DNA of 64,000 nt, from assembly GCA_949358305.1 (NCBI GenBank), contig OX442319.1:13950001-14014000 (forward strand). Reading direction: 5' to 3'. A program made the translations under genes and the position numbers. Position 1 is the stretch's first letter. Each line of letters begins with the position of its first letter. The stretch is from Strigamia acuminata (lineage: Eukaryota > Arthropoda > Chilopoda > Geophilomorpha > Linotaeniidae). The notes beneath the pieces were generated by a model that did no database searches, was not told the DNA's origin, and saw only the letters and a program-made list of their open reading frames with translations. Below, piece after piece: positions 23,867 to 35,160 of this stretch.

Positions 23867-24397
23867 ATGTTCTTCCCCGAGACACTACAGAAGCCTAGTG
23901 AGCCCTCCGCTGCATCGCGCATTCGAGACAGACTAATCGGGTCAGAAATGGCCGACCTGCTCGTCAATCCGCCGCCAACGTGCACCATTATAAACTCCAC
24001 ACTTTTCCACAACTTCGAGCTTACTATCAGTCCGGACGAAGGGTTGTGGCGCGAAGGCCGGTTCGTATTCCAGATACGCGTGCCGGACAATTACAACATG
24101 GCACCGCCCGTAGTGACGTGCAAAACGCGCGCCTGGCACCCGAATATTAGCGAGGACGGAAAAGTTCGTCTTAGTATTTTGGACGGTTGGAGTTGGACCC
24201 CAACTCTGCATCTGAGGGACGTGGCGGTGGAACTTTGTCGTCTTTTCCGTGATTCGATCGATCCTGCCGACCCGTTGAACGTCGAAGCGGCCCAACAATA
24301 CAGACACCATTTTGAGGAATTTAAGTGCAAAGCGCGCTCGTATGTGCTTAAGTACGGGCCGAGACGAGAGATACTTACTTGCAGGAGACGGAACTGA
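23867..24397 (+). CDS. UBE2F-like E2 fold protein, catalytic Cys replaced by Arg
   Basis: 176-aa intronless UBC-fold protein, close to the family's usual length, and most like the NEDD8-conjugating enzyme UBE2F. Recognisable family blocks: PPPTCTI, ISPDEGLW, VPDNYNMAPPVVTCKT, then the HPN motif in AWHPNISEDG, followed by LRDVAVEL and DPLNVEAAQQY. The catalytic cysteine expected 5-6 residues after WHPNIxExG is Arg-101 (CGT at 24167-24169). It cannot form the thioester, so it should be non-enzymatic: a pseudo-E2 (UEV-like scaffold or decoy) or a decaying copy. The whole frame is intact, which argues for constraint or youth. ATG context is CAAAATG; one of a tandem pair with the gene at 25029. 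Confidence 0.85.
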   Translation: MFFPETLQKPSEPSAASRIRDRLIGSEMADLLVNPPPTCTIINSTLFHNFELTISPDEGLWREGRFVFQIRVPDNYNMAPPVVTCKTRAWHPNISEDGKVRLSILDGWSWTPTLHLRDVAVELCRLFRDSIDPADPLNVEAAQQYRHHFEEFKCKARSYVLKYGPRREILTCRRRN

Positions 24398-24818
24398 ATT
24401 TTGAGAATTTATGCAATAAGATTTTTATTATCGTCGGAATTTGTCTTCATTATTATTATTTTTATTTTTATTTTTTTATTTTTTGGAGAAATTTTAAAAA
24501 TTTTGGAATAAAATGTAAAAGATTTGAATATATCGCCGTTGTTTTCTTTCCTGCGTAATAACTGTCGCAGACATCAGCGAGCAGAAACCAAGAAAAAGGC
24601 AGAAAAACCAACATGTGGATTTTTTTCTTATTTTCCAGTGCGATTTGGCGACGTTTCACATTTCACACACTGCGCTCGCGTCAGGTGAATGTCAAGACAC
24701 CTTCAATCACAGAGCAAACGTGATTTACGGTGCGATGCACACGTCCGAGCATGCGCGTAAATTTCAATCGAGTCGCTATATTTATTTCGCTTCGTGTCCA
24801 CAACCAGAAAAATCAAAT

Positions 24819-24845
24819 CAAATCAAATCAAATCAAATCAAATCT
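24819..24845. repeat. (AAATC)n microsatellite
   Basis: Five perfect pentamers between the two pseudo-E2 genes. Confidence 0.85.
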
Positions 24846-25028
24846 AAACCTTTAAAAAATAATTCAAAACTTTTTATTTCTATCGACAATTTCTTACGTA
24901 AATACAATCACGGGATCTCTTTGTGCAGATATAACATTTAAACCAATTAAATTGCACTTATTCACACACGTGACAACATACGATACCACATTTTAGCTGC
25001 CGCCGCTGCCGCGATATCCACCTTTTCG

Positions 25029-25562
25029 ATGTTCTTGTCTACGGAACTACGGAAGCCCATTGATCCGTCCATTGCATCGCTCTGTCGAGACATGCTAATC
25101 CAGCAAGAAATGGCAGATCTACGTGCAAACCCACCACCAACGTGCACCATTAAAAACTCAACACTTCCCCACAACTTCGAGTTTATCATCAATCCAAACG
25201 AAGGAATGTGGAAAGAAGGCCGGTTCGTATTCAACGTGTCCGTGCCGGACGAATACAACATGGCGCCGCCCGTAGTGACGTGCAAAACGCGTTTGTGGCA
25301 CCCGAATATTACGGAAGACGGCGGAGAAGTTGGTCTTAATTTTTTGGATCGTGACATGTGGACTTCAGTACGAAATCTGAGCGATGTGGCGTTGGGACTT
25401 TGTTTACTCTTCACCGATTTGGTTGATTTCGACCATCCGCTGAACGTTAAAGCAGCCGAACATTATAAGCGCGACAAGGATGGGTTTAAGCACAGACTGA
25501 GGTATTATGCGTGTATATACGGGCGGAGACGAGACATGCTTGTTGCTAGGAGACGGCTCTGA
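25029..25562 (+). CDS. UBE2F-like E2 fold protein, catalytic Cys replaced by Gly
   Basis: 177-aa intronless paralog of the preceding gene with the same blocks: PPPTCTIKNST, VPDEYNMAPPVVTCKT, LWHPNITEDGGEVGL, LFTDLVDFDHPLNVKAAEHY. The catalytic position is Gly-102 (GGT at 25332-25334) and one extra residue sits just before it. The C-terminal half is closer to canonical UBE2F than copy 1 is. The start ATG lies within the shared TTTTCGAT upstream phrase; about 16 bp around the start differ from copy 1. Likely catalytically dead. The three copies differ substantially, so the duplication is not brand new. Confidence 0.85.
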   Translation: MFLSTELRKPIDPSIASLCRDMLIQQEMADLRANPPPTCTIKNSTLPHNFEFIINPNEGMWKEGRFVFNVSVPDEYNMAPPVVTCKTRLWHPNITEDGGEVGLNFLDRDMWTSVRNLSDVALGLCLLFTDLVDFDHPLNVKAAEHYKRDKDGFKHRLRYYACIYGRRRDMLVARRRL

Positions 25563-27226
25563 TGTGTGAATTTATTGTTTTACTCGGAATTTGTCGTTAA
25601 TTTGTTTTTTGTAAGTAATTGCGAGCGTTTAAATGTCTGTTTTTCGTAGAAAATAAGATTTTTTTGGAATATTTTTGTTTGTAACAAGATTTTTTGAAAT
25701 TATTGAAAGTAAAAGATGTGAATATTAGTGAGTAAATGGACATAGACCCTTTGTGCTTTCCTGCAGAAATAAAGCAAAACAAATGAAACTAGCATTAGTT
25801 ACTCCTGGTGTGAGGAAAAAATTTGAACACAAACCGTCTATAGCATGATGTAATCAATCGATAAATTACGTTATTCCCGAGACATTACATCACGATGAGA
25901 CGTTGCTTTGTCGGAATTTCGGTTTAACGCATTTTTAACCAAATAAAAGTATATCTGAGAAAATCTAAAAGAAATAAAAGTTGAATAATTTTTCGTTTAT
26001 ATATCAAAATGAAGGCGACGCGAGAATATTTCTGACGTCATCAACATGGCGGCGACTATTTTGAATTTGATCGCGTGGAATTCAGTCGGTTCGTTCAGGA
26101 TGAAAAATGTCAAATTTTCTTTTGTTTTCGGATTTTTTAATTGTTTTGTTTATTTTATTTTATTTTAAATATTAGATTGAAATAAAGACCGATGTGATTT
26201 TTTAATTGAATCACGTTGCAAATCGAAATAAAATATAAAACAGTAAGAAAAAATAATAAAAGACTAATACAAATAACAAAATGAATCGAATAGTCGCGCC
26301 AACTGACGGGCACTGTGTAAAACTAGCATTAAATTTGAAATAACTTTTGTTTTAAGACTTGGTATGTTGTTTAGACTTAATAAAAATTTACATTTTAATT
26401 CTGTGTCTTCATACGGTTTCTTAAACGGTAAAAGAATAAGTATTTTAGCACGATACGGTAAAAACGATGTGACGGTTAGTTATGATTTATACCGCCATGA
26501 GAAAGTGGCGCCATTGTAAAGGAAAGTGAACGACAGCCGAGGATCGCGCGTGTACCGGTACGATAGAAAGTTTCACATTTCTTAATATTTTCGTCATTAA
26601 GCATAAAACTGATAATATTTTCTATATAAAACAAACGGATCGTGAAAAAATTAAAAAATTAACCGAAATATGTAATTCCTTTACATCAGGTACTAATGAC
26701 GGCAGCGGGAATGGACAAAATGTCGGCGATGGATCCACGGCTCTTTGTTATTAATTTCTCGACATGATTTCATCAATTCGGATGGATCGGAGAAGAAAGT
26801 AGGTTTTGGGTGTTATAAAATCGAATTTTTATGTTGTCAATTTAAGTTTTCCGCGTTGTTGCGGTATTAATGGATGTGGAGTGGGGGAAATGGTAAAATT
26901 GATGCAGGGCTCGAATTTTAACCAGAAATCATTAAAAATAGTGTTCCGCTTTGCGAAATTGTTTGAAATATTCGTGAAAACCGGCAAAAAAACGGAAAGA
27001 ATGCAGAATATGGCAAAATACCGGGAAACGTGCAAAAAAATAGATAAATCTTAGAAAAATGCAAAAAAAAATAGAAAAATTCGGGAAAATGCAAAAAAAA
27101 TAGAAAATGCAAATAAAAACCCAGAAAAGTCCGGAATAAAGGGCTGTACGATGGAGGGAAGCGATGGGGCCACAACCACGGGCGCCAAAATTAGAGAGCG
27201 CTAAAAATGCATTTATTTCCTTCCAA
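25563..27226. other. No gene supported
   Basis: AT-rich; small overlapping frames only. Near 26980-27120 there is a purine-biased low-complexity run (GGAAAATGCAAAAAAAATAG-type phrases), which creates the opposite-strand Phe/Leu-rich frames. Confidence 0.4.
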
Positions 27227-27229
27227 TAA

Positions 27230-27427
27230 TGTATTTTATTGTCTCAAAATTTATTTTATTGTCTCAAAATTTATTTTATTGTCTCAAAATGCATTTTATT
27301 GTCTCAAAATGCATTTTATTGTCTCAAAATGCATTTTATTTTACCAAAATGCATTTTATTTTACAAAAATGCATTTTATTTTATTAAAATGCATTTTATT
27401 TTACAAAAATGCATTTTATTTTACAAA
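27230..27427. repeat. 20-bp tandem repeat, ~10 copies
   Basis: Unit of the form TTTTATTGTCTCAAAATGCA. The left five copies carry GTCTC and the right five TTACA/TTACC variants. The long Phe/Tyr/Ile/Leu frames across it are by-products of the period. Confidence 0.9.
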
Positions 27428-29465
27428 ACTGGAAACGTGGAAAATTCAAGTCAATCGTGTTTCTAATTTATCATTAATTAATCAGTAATTAACTAATCAA
27501 CTTATCTACAGTTGGTAGGTAGTATTCTTAAGATACTTTCGGTAATTTAGAATGTTTTAGCGAGATATTTCGAGCTAGGAAACACAATTAAAAAACATTT
27601 ATAAAATGATGTTCATTAGTTCATCCCGCGCGCCATCCAGGCATCGTTTGATCCGCCATTTTGCCGACATATTTTCTCGAACTTTTCTTAATTTATCGTG
27701 TAAACTAACGATTTTTATTCGGTTTAGTTGATGATAGTTTGATGGCCCAAGATGTTATGTGATTTTGATTTAGTAATTTAGTAATGAATTGCATGTTGAT
27801 TTGTAATGTGGTGTTTAAGTTCAATTTTATTTTTTAGGATTGGTGCCATTGGTTTTCACATTGTTGAGCAGTTTCATGCAACAAAGGATTTATTACAATG
27901 AAAGAATCAGGTAGGAACATGAGCACTTGATTTATTATTATTTTTGTTCATTTGTTTTTGTTTGGTTTTGGTGGAATATTATAGGTGTACGGTTAGAAGG
28001 AACGAACTATTGGATGAGTTTTTGTTGCGCTATCATTTTCACAATTCAACAGCATTGTGTCCTGAAATGTTGGCCCACTATGCAAAAGTCAAATGAGTAA
28101 TTTATTTTTAATTTTTAAATTTATTATATCCACGAATATGCAAGTGACCTACCGGTATAAATAATTCAATCTAAAACACTGTATTTCGTCAATTTCATTC
28201 AATGCACCTTAGAATATCATACTAAAAAGTCATTTCGATTTTAACAAACAAAGTTTACGAAAAACGGGATTCCCTATTTTTAAATTCCACTATTATTTCG
28301 ATACTAATTTTTTATTACTTTCTGTTTTAATCTAAAACGAAACTCCATCGAGACGTGTCATTGTTTTGACATGTGAAACACTTGTTGTCACCTTTAGTGC
28401 TGACTGACGGGAAAATTGGCACAAGCTTGGGAAAGTAGGGGTTATAGGTTTTGGGTCCCTAATAATTGCTTAGTCCCTAATTGAGACTAAGGAATTATTT
28501 TTACCTGCATTTCTTTCAAGCAGATTCTTTTTCAGTTTGCTTGCAAGGAATTCTGGGAAATATTCCACCATGCGTAAATCGGTTTTGGGATATATTGGGA
28601 ACTTGGGGAAATGACGGGACAATTCCGGGACGGGAAAAGTTAGCGCGCTTGCTGAAGGCAACGACAGGGTGTTTGGCGTGTTATTTGCAATGGGACTTCT
28701 TCCGGGTTTTCGTTTTCGTGTGGGGTGAAACTTCAACTTTGAGTCAGTAAAAACTGATAAAATTCGGTAATTTAATTTAATTTTATAGTTTAGTTCCGCC
28801 ATTAATATTAATTTGGTTATTTTTTTTTATTGTGCATTGAGTGTTATTTATGATTACATTTATTATATTGATTTGTTTTTATTGTTTTCATTTACTTAAA
28901 AAATTACCCAATTTGGGACTTAATTTAATTTAACTGAAATGGCTTGGCATGGTGGAAAAACACTTCGGTACAACAATGCGGGACAACCTAGGTTCGACTT
29001 CAAATGATTTCATCACAAAGTTTGTGAGTGAATCATTGGACTGGCAAAGCTGCAATTTGTCAGCTGATCAACATGCTTTTGGTGAGTTGGTTTTGATTCC
29101 TTTTACCCATTTTATCATTTTAATTTCTTTTTCTCATTTTGCCATTTTATTTTTAGACCCAGCAAGTAGTCAATGGTTAGGATTTTTGATAATCGGCAAG
29201 ATGGATAGTTTCTATTTTCTTTCTCCTTGGGCCTCCTACGTCACTGACCAGGAGTGCAAAAGACTCGCGGATCCTAGCACAGACAGCAGTGCAATTTGCT
29301 ATAGTGAAGCGACTGACAACCGGGTCAGCAAAGAGATGATAGAGCCGTGCACAGAAAGTGCCGATGAGCAGTTGGACGGACGACAGTACTGTTTGCTGTT
29401 CGGGTCATCACTGGTTCAGGTTGCGAAGATCGGCTCGCACGGTAGGGTTTGTGTTTGTCCAATTC

Positions 29466-29546
29466 ATTTGCCATTTCTTTTCTTCAAGGCGGTCTTTCCC
29501 ATCTGCTGAGGAGGCGTTTCTCCTCCTCAACTCGGTCATGGCAAAT
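29466..29546 (+). ncRNA. Two-tier hairpin module, copy A1
   Basis: Outer stem ATTTGCCAT (29466-29474) with ATGGCAAAT (29538-29546); inner stem TGAGGAGG/CCTCCTCA at 29507-29529 with a 7-nt loop CGTTTCT; ACTCGG follows the inner stem. First of four copies of the module. Confidence 0.45.
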
Positions 29547-29682
29547 GTGTCGGGTGGGCTTTCTTTCAGGTTATCAGGCAACCTGAAACCAGTCGTCTCT
29601 GAAGCCATCATTCACATCTTGTGATTAGTGTTTATGGCCAGTGCTTCATATTTGACAGAAGATTTATGATCAACAAGAGGTG

Positions 29683-29830
29683 CTGCAAGTATTGTGCTGC
29701 AAGTGTTGTGCTACAAGTGTTGTGCTACCAGTGTTGTGCTACAAGTGTTGTGCTACAAATGTTGTGTTACAAGTGCTGTGCTACAAGTGTTATGCTACGA
29801 GTGTTGTGTTGTGTTGTGCTTCAAGTGGTG
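29683..29830. repeat. 15-bp minisatellite AGTGTTGTGCTACAA
   Basis: About nine variants of a 15-bp unit, matched by a second, shorter array at ~32870-32995 in the direct copy. The Cys-rich frames across it come from the 5-codon period. Confidence 0.85.
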
Positions 29831-29894
29831 TGCTGCTACATTGGATATGGGTTGCGAAGACATCGAAAGGTAGGATGATGTTTGGTTAGGAGTT

Positions 29895-29977
29895 CTCTTG
29901 GCATTTCCTTTTTCTTCAAGGAGGTGTCCCCCCTCCTGAAGAGGTGTTTCTCCTCTTTAACTCGGATATGCCAAGAG
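29895..29977 (+). ncRNA. Two-tier hairpin module, copy A2
   Basis: Outer stem CTCTTGGCAT (29895-29904) with ATGCCAAGAG (29968-29977), 10 of 10 paired although its sequence differs from copy A1. Inner stem TGAAGAGG/CCTCTTTA at 29937-29959 keeps pairing through a G-C to A-T exchange and one G-T wobble relative to A1. Loop TGTTTCT; ACTCGG follows as in A1. Confidence 0.45.
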
Positions 29978-30359
29978 GTGGGATGTTTAGAGGGGAGTTT
30001 TTTTTCCAGCTTCCAGGCAACCCAGGAAGTCAGCAGTGAGGAACAGCGACGACAGGGACAGGGACAGAGACGGAGACAAGCGATGACAGGGACAGAGATG
30101 AGACGAGCGACGAGACTAGCAATGACAGGGACAGAGATGAGACGAGCGACGAGACTAGCAATGACAGTGACGGAGACGAGACGACGGACGACGGTGACAG
30201 AGACGAGACGACGGTGATGGGGACGAGACGACGATGATGGAGACGAGACGAAGGTGATGGAGACGAGATGACGGTGACGGAGACGAGCGACGACGGTTAC
30301 AGAGACGAGCGACGACGGTCACGAAGATGGAAGTTACCGGTAATGTATAAATTTTAGTT

Positions 30360-32115
30360 GTTGATGAATGGAGGTGGAAAGATGACGAGGATGAATGGAG
30401 GTAGAGGTGGAGATGGATGAATGGAGGTGAAGATATATGAATGGAGGTGGAGGTGGAGATAGATGAATGGAGGTGGAGGTGGAGATGGGTGAATGGTGGA
30501 GGTGGAGATGGATGAATGGAGGTGGAGATGGAGATGGAGATGGATGAATGGAGGTGGAGGTGGAGATGCATGGATGGAGGTGGAGATGGATGAATGGAGG
30601 TGGAGGTGGAGATGGATGAATGGAGGTGGAGGTGGAGATGGATGAATGGAGGTGGAGGTGGAGGTGGAGATGGATGAATGGAGGTGGAGGTGGAGATGGA
30701 TGGAGGGAGGTGGAGGTGGAGATGGATGGATGGAGGTGGAGGTGGAGATGGATGGATGGAGGTGGAGGTGGAGATGGATGAATGGAGGTGAAGATGGATG
30801 AATGGAGATGGATGAATGGAGGTGGAGGTGGAGATGGATGAATGGAGGTGGAGGTGGAGATGGATGAATGGAGGTGGAGGTGGTGATGGATGAATGGAGG
30901 TGGAGGTGGAGATGGATGAATGGAGGTTGAGATGGAGATGGAGATGGATGAATGGAGGTGGAGGTGGAGATGGATGGATGGAGGTGGAGATGGATGAATG
31001 GAGGTGGAGGTGGAGATGGATGAATGGAGGTAGAGGTGGAGATGGATGAATGGAGGTGAAGATGGATGAATGGAGGTGGAGGTGGAGATGGATGAATGGA
31101 GGTGGAGGTGGAGATGGATGAATGGAGGTGGAGGTGGAGATGGATGGATGGAGGTGGAGATGGATGAATGGAGGTGGAGGTGGAGATGGATGAATGGAGG
31201 TGGAGGTGGAGGTGGAGATGGATGAATGGAGGTGGAGGTGGAGATGGATGGAGGGAGGTGGAGGTGGAGATGGATGGATGGAGGTGGAGGTGGAGATGGA
31301 TGGATGGAGGTGGAGGTGGAGATGGATGAATGGAGGTGAAGATGGATGAATGGAGGTGAAGATGGATGAATGGAGATGGATGAATGAAGGTGGAGGTGGA
31401 GATGGATGAATGGAGGTGGAGGTGGAGATGGATGAATGGAGGTGGAGATGGATGAATGGAGGTGGAGGTGGAGATGGATGAATGGAGGTGGAGGTGGAGA
31501 TGGATGAATGGAGGTGGAGGTGGAGATGGATGGATGGAGGTGGAGATGGATGAATGGAGGTGGAGGTGGAGATGGATGAATGGAGGTAGAGGTGGAGATG
31601 GATGAATGGAGGTAAAGATGGATGAATGGAGGTGGAGGTGGAGATGGATGAATGGAGGTAGAGGTGGAGGTGGATGAATGGAGGTGAAGATGGATGAATG
31701 GAGGTGGAGGTGGAGATGGAGATGGATAAATGGAGGTGGAGGTGGAGATGGATGAATGGAGGTGGAGGTGGAGATGGATGAATGGAGGTGAAGATGGATG
31801 AATGGAGGTGGAGGTGGAGATGGATGAATGGAGGTGGAGGTGGAGATGGATGAATGGAGGTGGAGGTGGAGATGGATGAATGGAGGTGGAGGTGGAGATG
31901 AATGAATGGAGGTGGAGATGGATGAATGGAGGTGGAGGTGGAGATGGATGAATGGAGGTGGAGGTGGAGATGGATGGATGGAGGTGGAGATGGATGAATG
32001 GAGGTGGAGGTGGAGATGGATGAATGGAGGTGGAGGTGGAGATGGATGAATGGAGGTGGAGGTGGAAATGGATGAATGGTTGTGGAGGTGGAGATGGATG
32101 AATGGAGGTGGAGGT
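30360..32115. repeat. 26-bp minisatellite built from GGAGGT/GGATGAAT words
   Basis: Basic unit is GATGGATGAATGGAGGTGGA plus one GGTGGA hexamer (26 bp), with 20- and 32-bp variants that lose or gain one hexamer. About 1.75 kb. The minus strand is open in two frames (650- and 590-codon His/Ser/Pro/Leu-rich frames) because the purine-rich plus strand yields no stops on the complement. Frame-cycling units and equal openness of two frames argue that it is non-coding. Confidence 0.9.
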
Positions 32116-32633
32116 GCAATTTGCCGGCTGATCAACGGACAGACCGCATGCCTTTGGTGAGTTACTTTACAATTTTAATTTCTTTGTCTATTTTGACAAT
32201 TTAATTTTTTTCTTATTTCTTTTGCCATTTTATTTTCAGGTCCAGTTTGCGAGTGAATCAATAGACAAAACGCAGCAGCGCAGTAAGAAGTTAATGACCC
32301 GTCTGCAACTGGGAAGATGGGCTCTTCAGCAGAGCAGTAGTTAGGATTTTTGATACTCGGCAAGAGGTATAGTTTCTATTTTCTTCCTCCTTGGGCCTGC
32401 TAAGCTCTTGGGCCCTTGATTGCTACGCTACTGACCAGGAATGCAGTTTGCTTTAGTGGAGCAACTGACAGTCGAGACATTTTGCGAGCGGATCGGCGAA
32501 GAGATGATTGAGGCGTGCGCAGGAAGCGCGGATGAGCAGTTGGACGGACGACAGTGTGGTTTGCTGTTCGGATCATCCCTGGACAGGTTGCGAAGATCGG
32601 CTCGCACGGTAGGGTTTGTGTTTGTCCAATTGG

Positions 32634-32712
32634 TTTGCCATTTCCTTTCTTAAAGGTGGTCTTTCCCGTCTGCTGAGGAGGCGTTTCTCCTCCTCAACTC
32701 GGTCATGGCAAA
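32634..32712 (+). ncRNA. Two-tier hairpin module, copy B1
   Basis: Outer stem TTTGCCAT/ATGGCAAA (32634-32641, 32705-32712) and inner stem TGAGGAGG/CCTCCTCA. Direct-repeat counterpart of A1. Confidence 0.45.
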
Positions 32713-32869
32713 TGTGTCGGGTGGGGCTTTGTTTCAGGTCATCAGGCAACCTGAAACCAGTCATCTCTGAAGCCATCACTGACAGTGTGTGGTGCAACTT
32801 GTGATAAGTGTGTGGCCAGTGCTTCTTATTTGGCAGAAGATTTGTGATCAACAAGAGGGGCTGCAAGTT

Positions 32870-32995
32870 TTGTGCTACAAGTGTTGTGTGGTGCTGCAAG
32901 TGTTGTGCTGCAAGTGTTGTGCTACAATTGTTGTGTTGTGCTACGAGTGTTGTGTTGTGCTGCAAGTGTTGTGTTGTGCTTCAAGTGTTGTGCTA
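32870..32995. repeat. 15-bp minisatellite, second array
   Basis: Irregular copies of the AGTGTTGTGCTACAA unit, some shortened to 10 bp; counterpart of the array at 29683. Confidence 0.8.
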
Positions 32996-33054
32996 CTACG
33001 GCGGATATGGGTTGCGAAGACATCGAAAGGTAGGATGGTGTTTGGTTAGGAGTT

Positions 33055-33137
33055 CTCTTGGCATTTCCTATTTCTTCAAGGAGGTGTCCCCCCTCCTGAG
33101 GAGGCGTTTCTCCTCCTCAACTCGGATATGCCACGAG
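33055..33137 (+). ncRNA. Two-tier hairpin module, copy B2
   Basis: Outer stem CTCTTGGCAT/ATGCCACGAG (9 of 10 paired) and inner stem TGAGGAGG/CCTCCTCA. Counterpart of A2, but its inner stem has the A1/B1 sequence. Confidence 0.4.
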
Positions 33138-33259
33138 GTGGGGTGTTTAGAGGGGGAGTTTTTTCCAGCTTCCAGGCAACCCAGGAAGTCAGCAGTGAGG
33201 AACAGCAACGACAGGGATAGAGACGGAGACGAGCGATGACAGGGACAGAGACGAGATGA

Positions 33260-33690
33260 GACGAGCGACGACGGTGACGGAGACGAGCGACGACGGTGAC
33301 GGAGACGAGCGACGACGCTGACGGAGACGAGCGACGACGCTGACGGAGACGAGCGACGACGCTGACGGAGACGAGCGACGACGCTGACGGAGACGAGCGA
33401 CGACGCTGACGGAGACGAGCGACGACGCTGACGGAGACGAGCGACGACGCTGACGGAGACGAGCGACGACGCTGACGGAGACGAGCGACGACGCTGACGG
33501 AGACGAGCGACGACGCTGACGGAGACGAGCGACGACGCTGACGGAGACGAGCGACGACGCTGACGGAGACGAGCGACGACGCTGACGGAGACGAGCGACG
33601 ACGCTGACGGAGACGAGCGACGACGGTGACAAAGACGAGCGACGACGGTGACAAAGACGAGCGACGACAGTGACGGAGACTAGCGACGAC
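33260..33690. repeat. 22-bp minisatellite GACGGAGACGAGCGACGACG
   Basis: About 18 copies of a 22-bp unit; the central ones (33300-33610) are identical, and the edges are GGTGAC variants. A diverged relative lies at 30060-30330. The minus strand is open in two frames as a 22-residue Arg/Ser/Val repeat, which I treat as a by-product. Confidence 0.9.
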
Positions 33691-34911
33691 GGTGACGGAG
33701 ATGGAAGTTACCGGTAATGTATAAATGTTAGTTGTTGATGTGATTGTTAAATTTAATTAAATTTGTAGGATTTACGCTGTTGGATTTGACATTGTTTAGC
33801 GACTTTGCGCAATCACGAATCCTCTAACAAAGAATCAGGTGCGGTCATGAGTAATTCAGTTTTAATTGTTTTTTTCACTTAAGGTTAGGAAAGTATTAAG
33901 ATTAATTATTTTTTCAACAGGAGTCATCAATAGCAAAGAAGTCGTTATTAACAGCAGCCATTCATCTTGTTGGAGGTCTCACCTAATCTTATCAAATTTT
34001 AATTTAATTTTTTTTCTATTGTAATTTATAATTTTATTTATTGCAGAGATTTGTTTCAGCGTTGACAACCTGTGAAGCATCTAGATACCAAACGAAGGCA
34101 ACTATACATCGAAGAAATAAAACCTTAAAGCACAGTTAATCAAGGCTTCAAATAGGAAAGAGTTGGTTGCATCAGATAAACTTTGGTAGGTTAGATATGA
34201 AACTTAAGTAAAAACTAATTTTTTAATTCTGTAATCTATAGCTTACTTGTTTTTTAGAGTTTTTAATTCATTTAACTTTTACAGGGTTCCAGTGGACAGG
34301 GGACTATGCAAGTGAAAAATGAATGGATCCATTGGAGAGCGGATGGAATAAGTGGGATGCAGACAGTCAGTGGAGAGCAGACGAGGAAAGTGGACAGAGG
34401 ACAGAATCAGTGAACCGAGCAGAAATTGACATGAACAATGGAGCAAAGATTATAAAAAAAATAACTTTTTCTGTTTAAGCAAAATCGGTACAAAATCAGT
34501 TTTCGGGATTTCAATTTATGCAAAGATTCATAACTTTTGGTTTTTATTGTTTAATAGGTATATTTATTGTAAAGTGTTGTGGAAAGCTGTTTTAGGTGCA
34601 AAGTTGAATCTTTTTGATAGTTGATCAACTTGATTAGTTATTTTTAAAAAATGTCTAAAGATTTCAAGTAAACTTTTAAAATAATATTTAAATTTGATGA
34701 ACAGATGCACTTTTTGCTCCTTATTTGTTGGTCAGTTCGAACCGTCGAACCGGACAATGGGATGACTGAACCCAACCGATTGAACTAAATAGATGCTGGA
34801 GGACACAGTGGAACTACTTGTTATCTCCTTGTTATCTCCTTTGTAGTAAAAAAAAAAGACATAATCAGAATTCGCTTCTGGAGGTCAGGCTCAGGCCCCT
34901 TCTAGCTACGG

Positions 34912-35028
34912 TAGGTGAGCGTTCTAGGGACTTATCTGCATCAGTATATCAGCTGGAGTTGTTGTGGGACGCTACATTCAACTTCAGCTGGTAGACTGAT
35001 GCAGATAGGACCCTAGAACACTCATCTA
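34912..35028. ncRNA. 50-bp imperfect hairpin, copy 1 (miRNA-precursor-like)
   Basis: Arms 34912-34961 and 34979-35028 align end to end without bulges: 43 Watson-Crick pairs, 4 G-T and 3 mismatches around a 17-nt loop (TTGTGGGACGCTACATT). Either strand could be transcribed. The stem is longer than a usual animal miRNA precursor, so an endo-siRNA hairpin or foldback element is equally possible. No known miRNA seed was recognised. Confidence 0.5.
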
Positions 35029-35030
35029 GT

Positions 35031-35160
35031 CCTGGCTTGGTGAGAGTTCTAGGAATCTATCTGCATCCGTATATCAGCTGGAGTTGTTGTGGGACGCTAC
35101 ATTCAACTTCAGCTGCTAGACTGATGCATATAGGTTCCTAGAACACTCACCTAGTGCAGG
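35031..35160. ncRNA. ~50-bp imperfect hairpin, copy 2
   Basis: Tandem copy of the previous hairpin with an identical loop. Core arms 35039-35086 and 35104-35151; CCTG/CAGG may extend the stem to 35031/35160. At the third G of CTAGGG the pair G-C of copy 1 is A-T here, and the adjacent A.A mismatch of copy 1 is paired here: compensatory change on both arms. CCCTTCTAG (34897-34905) and its inverse CTAGAAGGG (35170-35178) enclose both hairpins. Confidence 0.5.

Larger units (their letters stand above)
27835..34450 (+). ncRNA. Putative spliced long non-coding locus with repeated exons
   Basis: Several segments look like exons with conserved acceptor and donor sites but no conserved frame. 27838-27911 (after TTTTTAG, before GTAGGAAC) matches 33769-33838 (after TTTGTAG, before GTGCGGTC). 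The block ending CTTTTG|GTGAGTT at ~29080 matches one at ~32155; the following acceptors ATTTTTAG / ATTTTCAG also correspond. More exon-like stretches lie at ~33922-33990, ~34048-34185 (before GTAGGTT) and ~34286 onward. Two direct copies of ~1.3-1.5 kb (about 29040-30358 and 32110-33720) surround the 26-bp minisatellite. Transcription is inferred only from the splice-like borders; a diverged transposon family is an alternative. Confidence 0.3.

Noticed and set aside
27207-27488. Phe/Tyr/Leu-rich small membrane protein
   Set aside because: Entirely made of the 20-bp repeat; alternate frames read the same way.
30155-32119. 650-codon His/Ser/Pro-rich protein on minus
   Set aside because: Two frames are equally open, the unit is not a multiple of 3, and no start or splice context supports it.
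33076-33654. 192-codon Arg/Ser/Val repeat protein on minus
   Set aside because: By-product of the 22-bp minisatellite; a second frame is open as well.
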